Assembly: GCA_947303825.1 (NCBI GenBank)
Contig: CAMYZK010000197.1
Span: 1-5,336, forward strand
Direction of reading: 5' to 3'
DNA: 5,336 nucleotides
Source of the DNA: an uncultured Prevotella sp.
Lineage (GTDB): Bacteria; Bacteroidota; Bacteroidia; Bacteroidales; Bacteroidaceae
In this document: positions 1 to 2,451 of the stretch, in pieces
Numbering within the stretch: position 1 is the stretch's first letter
Layout of the letters: each line of letters starts with the position of its first letter
The notes under the pieces: generated by a model
Database searches by the model: none
Told to the model about the DNA's origin: nothing
Seen by the model: the letters and a program-made list of their open reading frames with translations, nothing else
Made by a program: the position numbers and the translations under genes

Positions 1-82
1 TCTTGTCTACATACACGCAGCCGTTCTCCTTGAAGTCGGGGAACCACTGCCTTCCTATACCGTATTTACGTTTCTCTGCCAT
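1..82 (-). CDS. AAA-ATPase-like / PD-(D/E)XK family protein, N-terminal fragment (partial)
   Basis: An ATG at 82-80 on the minus strand opens a frame that runs off the left edge without a stop, giving 27 codons. The peptide begins MAEKRKYGIGRQWFPDF and ends with CVYVDK. A YGIG start, then a D/F-rich stretch, then [YF]VDK is typical of the N-terminus of the Bacteroidetes proteins that join an AAA-ATPase-like domain to a C-terminal PD-(D/E)XK nuclease-like domain. Those proteins usually have 500 or more residues, and their cellular role is poorly defined. A good Bacteroidetes promoter lies just upstream (106-137), which supports this start. The gene is divergent from the ABC transporter. The family call rests on 27 residues; the reading frame and start are more secure than the name. 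Confidence 0.7.
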   Translation of the reverse strand, partial: MAEKRKYGIGRQWFPDFKENGCVYVDK

Positions 83-105
83 AGCCTGTTGCTGTTTTCT
101 CGGTG

Positions 106-137
106 CAAATATACGGAATTATTTCCTAACTACCAAT
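106..137 (-). promoter_or_regulatory. Bacteroidetes-type promoter for the left-edge gene
   Basis: Read on the minus strand, ATTG at 137-134 serves as the -33 element. It is followed after exactly 20 bases by TATATTTG at 113-106, a full match to the TAnnTTTG -7 box. Initiation would be expected near 100, giving a leader of about 15-20 bases before the ATG at 82. The leader has no strong Shine-Dalgarno sequence, which is common in this phylum. Confidence 0.7.
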
Positions 138-267
138 AATATGGCAGAAAAGTTTCGATGCACCCCACTCACCTTCTCCGAGGGTACTTCGCACCGCTAG
201 ACAAATTTAGAGTTATTGAGAGACAACTGCTTAGCGGTCATGCTGCGGTTCAACCGCATAGTACGTG
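138..267. other. Gene-free spacer between divergent promoters
   Basis: I see no credible gene here. Two small structures are visible. Bases 171-185 form a 6-bp stem with a 3-base loop (ACCTTC/GAGGGT, one T-G pair). They are followed by TACTTCGCACCG, which resembles the TACTTTCGCTCGG segment of the repeats downstream, so 171-196 may be a decayed extra copy. Bases 244-258 form TGCGGTT-C-AACCGCA, a small perfect stem-loop. A T-run begins nine bases after it, too far for a confident terminator. Confidence 0.4.
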
Positions 268-275
268 TTTTTTTC

Positions 276-306
276 TTTGTTCTTCTCTCGCTTATTTGTA
301 CTTTTG
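276..306 (+). promoter_or_regulatory. Promoter copy 1 of the tandem array
   Basis: TTTG at 276-279, a 19-base spacer, then TACTTTTG at 299-306, a full TAnnTTTG match. Spacing and spacer sequence are identical to copy 3. A transcript from here would start within the palindrome at 298-322 and would cross the next two repeat copies before reaching the ABC gene. Confidence 0.55.
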
Positions 307-322
307 GCTTCGCCAAAGATAC
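298..322. repeat. Palindrome overlapping the -7 box of promoter copy 1
   Basis: GTACTTTTGGC (298-308), loop TTC, GCCAAAGATAC (312-322). The inner six pairs, TTTGGC/GCCAAA, are perfect; two mismatches lie further out before the GTA/TAC ends. The arms include the whole -7 box. Read on the minus strand, the second arm also contains TATCTTTG, a TAnnTTTG match, although I found no convincing -33 box for it. Confidence 0.7.
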
Positions 323-336
323 TTTCGCTCGGAAAT

Positions 337-360
337 GAAAAGAAAAACTTCTTTTCTTTT
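337..360 (+). terminator. Possible A/T-rich terminator-like hairpin between promoter copies 1 and 2
   Basis: GAAAAGAA (337-344), loop AAAC, TTCTTTTC (349-356) is a perfect 8-bp stem followed directly by TTTT. The shape is that of an intrinsic terminator or attenuator, but the stem is nearly all A/T and would be weak. It also overlaps the -33 region of promoter copy 2, so the symmetry may simply reflect a purine tract meeting a pyrimidine tract. Confidence 0.3.
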
Positions 361-385
361 GCATTTCTCTCGCTTTGTACCTTTG
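358..385 (+). promoter_or_regulatory. Promoter copy 2 of the tandem array, short spacer
   Basis: TACCTTTG at 378-385 is a perfect -7 box. The nearest TTTG (358-361) lies only 16 bases upstream, against 19 in copies 1 and 3, because CGCTTATTTG in those copies is CGCTTTG here. It may be weak or inactive. Confidence 0.4.
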
Positions 386-401
386 GCTGCGCCGAAGGTA
401 C
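377..401. repeat. 11-bp palindrome overlapping the -7 box of promoter copy 2
   Basis: GTACCTTTGGC (377-387), loop TGC, GCCGAAGGTAC (391-401). All 11 positions pair if one T-G pair is allowed. It is the counterpart of 298-322 but better paired. In the transcript only the part downstream of the start site would fold; the full palindrome exists only in DNA or in read-through RNA from promoter copy 1. Confidence 0.75.
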
Positions 402-416
402 TTTCGCTCGGAAGAA

Positions 417-439
417 AAAGAAAAAAGTATTTTTTCTTT
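417..439. repeat. 10-bp A/T hairpin before promoter copy 3
   Basis: AAAGAAAAAA (417-426), loop GTA, TTTTTTCTTT (430-439) is a perfect 10-bp inverted repeat at the junction of copies 2 and 3. Its right arm overlaps the -33 box of promoter copy 3 (437-440). In read-through RNA it could act as a weak stop signal. Confidence 0.5.
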
Positions 440-467
440 GTTCTTCTCTCGCTTATTTGTACCTTTG
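437..467 (+). promoter_or_regulatory. Main promoter of the ABC transporter gene (copy 3)
   Basis: TTTG at 437-440, a 19-base spacer, and TACCTTTG at 460-467 match the Bacteroidetes -33/-7 pattern fully. Initiation near 472-476 would give a leader of about 10-14 bases before the ATG at 486. This placement also argues against longer in-frame starts upstream such as 375, because those codons would be upstream of the transcript. Confidence 0.8.
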
Positions 468-476
468 CAGCGAAAA

Positions 477-485
477 GAAGGAAAG
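477..485 (+). promoter_or_regulatory. Purine-rich ribosome binding region that fixes the ABC start
   Basis: GAAGGAAAG directly precedes the ATG at 486. The AAGGA core lies only three bases from the start codon, which is close. Together with the promoter at 437-467 it selects 486 over in-frame upstream starts, whose extra residues are just translated repeat DNA. Confidence 0.5.
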
Positions 486-2162
486 ATGCTAAAAGATTTA
501 CTTCAGCTGCCTACGGGACAGTATACATGGCGCGAGATGACGCGGTGGCTGTGGATGGTGCTCAGGGGCAACCGTCTGCAGGCGGTGCTCAATGCTGCCA
601 TCGGGCTGGCGGGCGTGGCACTGAGCCTGCTCACGGTGTGGGCCATGCAGCGTGCCATCGACACGGCATCGCACGTAAGGGAGGGGTCGCTCTACTGTGC
701 CGTGCTGCTGCTGGCAGCCATCATACTGGCCGAGTTTGGCGTGGGCATCTCCAGGGTGTGGATACGCAACATACTGGGGGTGCGGGCCCAGAACCGGCTG
801 CAGATGCGCATCATGAAAAAGCTGATGCGCCAGCAGTGGCAGGGCCGCGAGGCAATGCACACGGGCGACATAGTGAACCGCCTGGAGGAGGATGTGCGCC
901 AGGTGGTGAGCTTCCTCACCGAGACGCTGCCGTCGGTGCTCAGCACGCTGGCCATGTTTGTAGGGGCCTTTGTCTACCTGCTGGGCATGGATGTGTGGCT
1001 GGCCATCATCACCACTGCCATACTGCCGCTGTTTGCCATTGTGAGCCGCTTCTACATGGCGTGCATGCGCCGCTACTCCAGGCAGGTGCGCCAAACCGAC
1101 AGCCGCATACAGAGCCTGCTCACCGAGACGCTGCAGCACCGCACGCTGCTGAAGAGCATGGTGGCCGAGGCTCAGGCGCTGACACGCCTCTACAACACGC
1201 AGCGCACCCTGCGCCAGTGGGTGAGGCGGCGCACGGGCTTCTCGGTGGTGAGCAACCTCTTCTTGAACCTGGGCTTCTCGCTGGGATATATCATAGCCTT
1301 CCTCTGGGGAGCACTGCGCATGCAGGCGGGCACCCTCACCTTTGGCGGCATGACGGCCTTCCTGCAGCTGGTATACCGCATACAGGGTCCGGCACGCGAG
1401 ATAACCCATCTGGCACCCGCCTTCGTGAGCATCTTCACCGCTGCCGAGCGACTGATGGAGCTGGAGAAGGCCCCCTGCGAGGAGCAGGGCGAGCCGCTGC
1501 CCATGGAGGCTCCCTGCGGCATACGCTTCGAGGGTGTCACCTTCGGCTACGGGGCTCCGGGACAGAAGCCTACTTTGGACAACACCTCGCTAGACTTCAC
1601 CCCTGGCTCGTGCATGGCCGTCATGGGCACCACCGGGGCGGGCAAGACCACGCTGATGAGGCTGCTGCTGGCACTGGTACACCCCCAGCAGGGACACATC
1701 TATATATATAACGACAAGGAGCAGCAGGAGCTGTCTACACGCCACCGCTGCAACTTCGTATACGTGCCGCAAGGCAACACCCTACTCAGCGGAACGCTGC
1801 GCGAAAACCTGCTGCTGGGCAACCCCGACGCCACCGACGAGCAGATGCACGAGGCACTGCGCCTGGCCTGTGCCGACTTTGTGGCCGACCTGCCCGACGG
1901 CCTTGACACCGTCTTCACCGAGCTGGGAGGCGGACTGAGCGAGGGGCAGGCACAGCGCATCAGCATAGCCCGCGCACTGCTGCGCCCCGGCAGCATCATG
2001 CTGCTCGACGAGGCTACCAGCGCCCTCGATGCCGACACCGAGCAGTGCGTGCTCAGCAATATTGTGGGGAGCAGAGAGGCAGCCCGTAGAACGGTGATTA
2101 TCGTCACCCATCGACAGGCTGCCCTCAGCTATTGCTCAAAAGTGGTAACAGTGGGGAGTTGA
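486..2162 (+). CDS. ABC exporter half-transporter, fused permease and ATP-binding protein
   Basis: A complete 558-residue protein. Residues 1-310 form an exporter-type membrane domain with about six hydrophobic segments (roughly 31-53, 69-90, 147-167, 170-190, 254-275, 283-300). Residues 345-558 form the ATPase: A-loop aromatic near Y355, Walker A GTTGAGKTT at 381-389, Q-loop Q429, signature LSEGQ at 484-488 (E for the usual G), Walker B SIMLLDE at 503-509 with catalytic E509, D-loop SALD, and H-loop H542. All catalytic residues are present, so it should be active as an inner-membrane dimer, either homodimer or heterodimer. There is no N-terminal peptidase domain. The substrate is unknown; lipids, peptides and drugs are all possible for this fold. 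The C-terminus ends 16 residues after the H-loop histidine, shorter than in many exporters, and the final codons and stop lie in a heptamer repeat. I saw no partner gene, so it appears monocistronic. The start at 486 is chosen from the promoter and leader. Confidence 0.92.
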   Translation: MLKDLLQLPTGQYTWREMTRWLWMVLRGNRLQAVLNAAIGLAGVALSLLTVWAMQRAIDTASHVREGSLYCAVLLLAAIILAEFGVGISRVWIRNILGVRAQNRLQMRIMKKLMRQQWQGREAMHTGDIVNRLEEDVRQVVSFLTETLPSVLSTLAMFVGAFVYLLGMDVWLAIITTAILPLFAIVSRFYMACMRRYSRQVRQTDSRIQSLLTETLQHRTLLKSMVAEAQALTRLYNTQRTLRQWVRRRTGFSVVSNLFLNLGFSLGYIIAFLWGALRMQAGTLTFGGMTAFLQLVYRIQGPAREITHLAPAFVSIFTAAERLMELEKAPCEEQGEPLPMEAPCGIRFEGVTFGYGAPGQKPTLDNTSLDFTPGSCMAVMGTTGAGKTTLMRLLLALVHPQQGHIYIYNDKEQQELSTRHRCNFVYVPQGNTLLSGTLRENLLLGNPDATDEQMHEALRLACADFVADLPDGLDTVFTELGGGLSEGQAQRISIARALLRPGSIMLLDEATSALDADTEQCVLSNIVGSREAARRTVIIVTHRQAALSYCSKVVTVGS

Positions 2163-2190
2163 GAATTGAGAGTTAAGAGTTGAGAGTTCT
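2156..2190 (+). repeat. Heptamer array covering the ABC transporter stop codon
   Basis: Five tandem 7-base units: GAGTTGA, GAATTGA, GAGTTAA, GAGTTGA, GAGTTCT. The stop codon of the ABC gene (TGA 2160-2162) is part of the first unit. The next units give TGA at 2167, TAA at 2174 and TGA at 2181, so all three plus-strand frames are closed within 21 bases. Read on the minus strand the units are TCTCAAC/TCTTAAC, similar to the other arrays in this spacer. Confidence 0.85.
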
Positions 2191-2306
2191 TGGCAAGCCA
2201 AGCGGCAGAGCCGAGCGAAGAGTTAAGAAGTATCGCCTGCGGCGAGTAAGAATTAAGAGTTAAGCCCCGACGGGGCGACATATCACAGGCAGGGGTGGAG
2301 CCCCTG
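2189..2306. repeat. String of short GC hairpins separated by heptamers
   Basis: Five small inverted repeats follow one another: CTTGGC-AA-GCCAAG (2189-2202), CGGC-AGA-GCCG (2203-2213), TCGCC-TGC-GGCGA (2233-2245), GCCCCG-A-CGGGGC (2264-2276) and CAGGGG-TGGAG-CCCCTG (2290-2306). Between groups lie heptamer pieces of the GAGTTAA type (2220-2226, 2250-2263). None is followed by a T-run, so I do not call them intrinsic terminators, though they could slow polymerase or protect RNA 3' ends. The segment CCGAGCGAAG (2211-2220) is, on the minus strand, nearly the CTTTCGCTCGG of the promoter repeats at 322-332 and 401-411. Confidence 0.7.
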
Positions 2307-2331
2307 TTAAGAGTTAAGAATTTGCTACCGC
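2306..2331 (-). repeat. Core-plus-heptamer unit, inverted copy
   Basis: On the minus strand this reads GCGGTAGC, then AAAT, then two exact TCTTAAC heptamers. It has the same design as the plus-strand units at 2382-2407 and 2419-2451, but a different heptamer. Confidence 0.8.
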
Positions 2332-2392
2332 AGCAGGGTAATCATATCTTTCATCTATCATCTTTCATCTGATTAAGCATCGCGGTAGCAAA
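2321..2392. repeat. 11-bp perfect inverted repeat with 50-base spacer
   Basis: TTTGCTACCGC (2321-2331) and GCGGTAGCAAA (2382-2392) are exact reverse complements. They result from the inverted and direct copies of the core-plus-heptamer unit facing each other. Roughly midway between the converging genes, this could form a stem in RNA from either strand and might act as a weak two-way terminator. No T-run follows on either strand. Confidence 0.7.
2346..2370. repeat. Heptamer array, ATCTTTC type
   Basis: ATCTTTC, ATCTATC, ATCTTTC and a partial ATCT, lying in the loop of the inverted repeat 2321-2392. On the minus strand every full unit contains TGA, again shifting frame from unit to unit. Confidence 0.75.
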
Positions 2393-2407
2393 CTCTACAC
2401 TCTACAC
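2382..2407 (+). repeat. Core-plus-heptamer unit, direct copy 1
   Basis: GCGGTAGC (2382-2389), AAAC, then two exact TCTACAC heptamers (2394-2407). The four bases before the core, CATC, are also shared with copy 2, making a 12-base exact direct repeat (2378-2389 and 2415-2426). Confidence 0.8.
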
Positions 2408-2418
2408 TAGAAACCATC

Positions 2419-2451
2419 GCGGTAGCCAATTCTTCACTCTTCACTCTTCAC
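2419..2451 (+). repeat. Core-plus-heptamer unit, direct copy 2, abutting the pectinesterase stop
   Basis: GCGGTAGC (2419-2426), CAAT, then three exact TCTTCAC heptamers (2431-2451). The array ends at base 2451 and the pectinesterase stop codon (minus strand) occupies 2454-2452, so the two touch with no gap. Read in the sense of the pectinesterase, the array is GTGAAGA three times and holds a TGA in each of the three frames. Confidence 0.85.

Larger units (their letters stand above)
268..467 (+). repeat. Three-copy direct repeat (about 80 bp period) carrying promoters
   Basis: Equivalent -7 boxes start at 299, 378 and 460, giving periods of 79 and 82 bases. Bases 269-301 and 430-462 are identical over 33 bases, covering the T-tract, the -33 box, the spacer and the start of the -7 box. 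The middle copy is more diverged. Copies 1 and 2 also share ACTTTCGCTCGGAA at 321-334 and 400-413. Each of these two copies consists of a pyrimidine tract, a promoter, a palindrome, the TTTCGCTCGG segment and a purine tract. The third copy breaks off after the -7 box, where the leader of the ABC transporter begins. The block probably belongs to a repeat family dispersed in the genome, but that is inference. Confidence 0.85.

Noticed and set aside
141..155. ATGGCAGAAAAG resembling the first codons of the left-edge gene, as a duplicated gene start
   Set aside because: The match covers only about four codons, lies on the opposite strand, and the following residues do not resemble the family.
3..200. 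Plus-strand frame of 65 codons overlapping the left-edge gene
   Set aside because: It runs antisense to the recognised AAA-ATPase-like N-terminus and through its promoter, and resembles no known family.
207..222. GAGTTATTGAGAGA as another heptamer array
   Set aside because: At most two imperfect units are visible, too little to separate from chance.
244..258. Intrinsic terminator
   Set aside because: The stem is short and the T-run starts nine bases later. No gene reads into it from the left on the plus strand.
265..492. Open frame of 75 codons across the promoter repeats, and similar frames starting at 158 and 375
   Set aside because: The translations are low-complexity products of the repeated purine and pyrimidine tracts. 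The 375 frame is only an upstream extension of the ABC gene and would begin before the promoter at 437-467.
1699..1711. TATATATATA run inside the ABC gene as a sign of insertion or a promoter
   Set aside because: It encodes IYIY in frame between the Walker A motif and the Q-loop, domain spacing is normal, and no -33/-7 pair is present.
2156..2451. CRISPR array
   Set aside because: The repeats are 7 bases in direct tandem or 8-12 base cores with irregular spacing. There are no uniform spacers of about 30 bases and no cas genes in the window.
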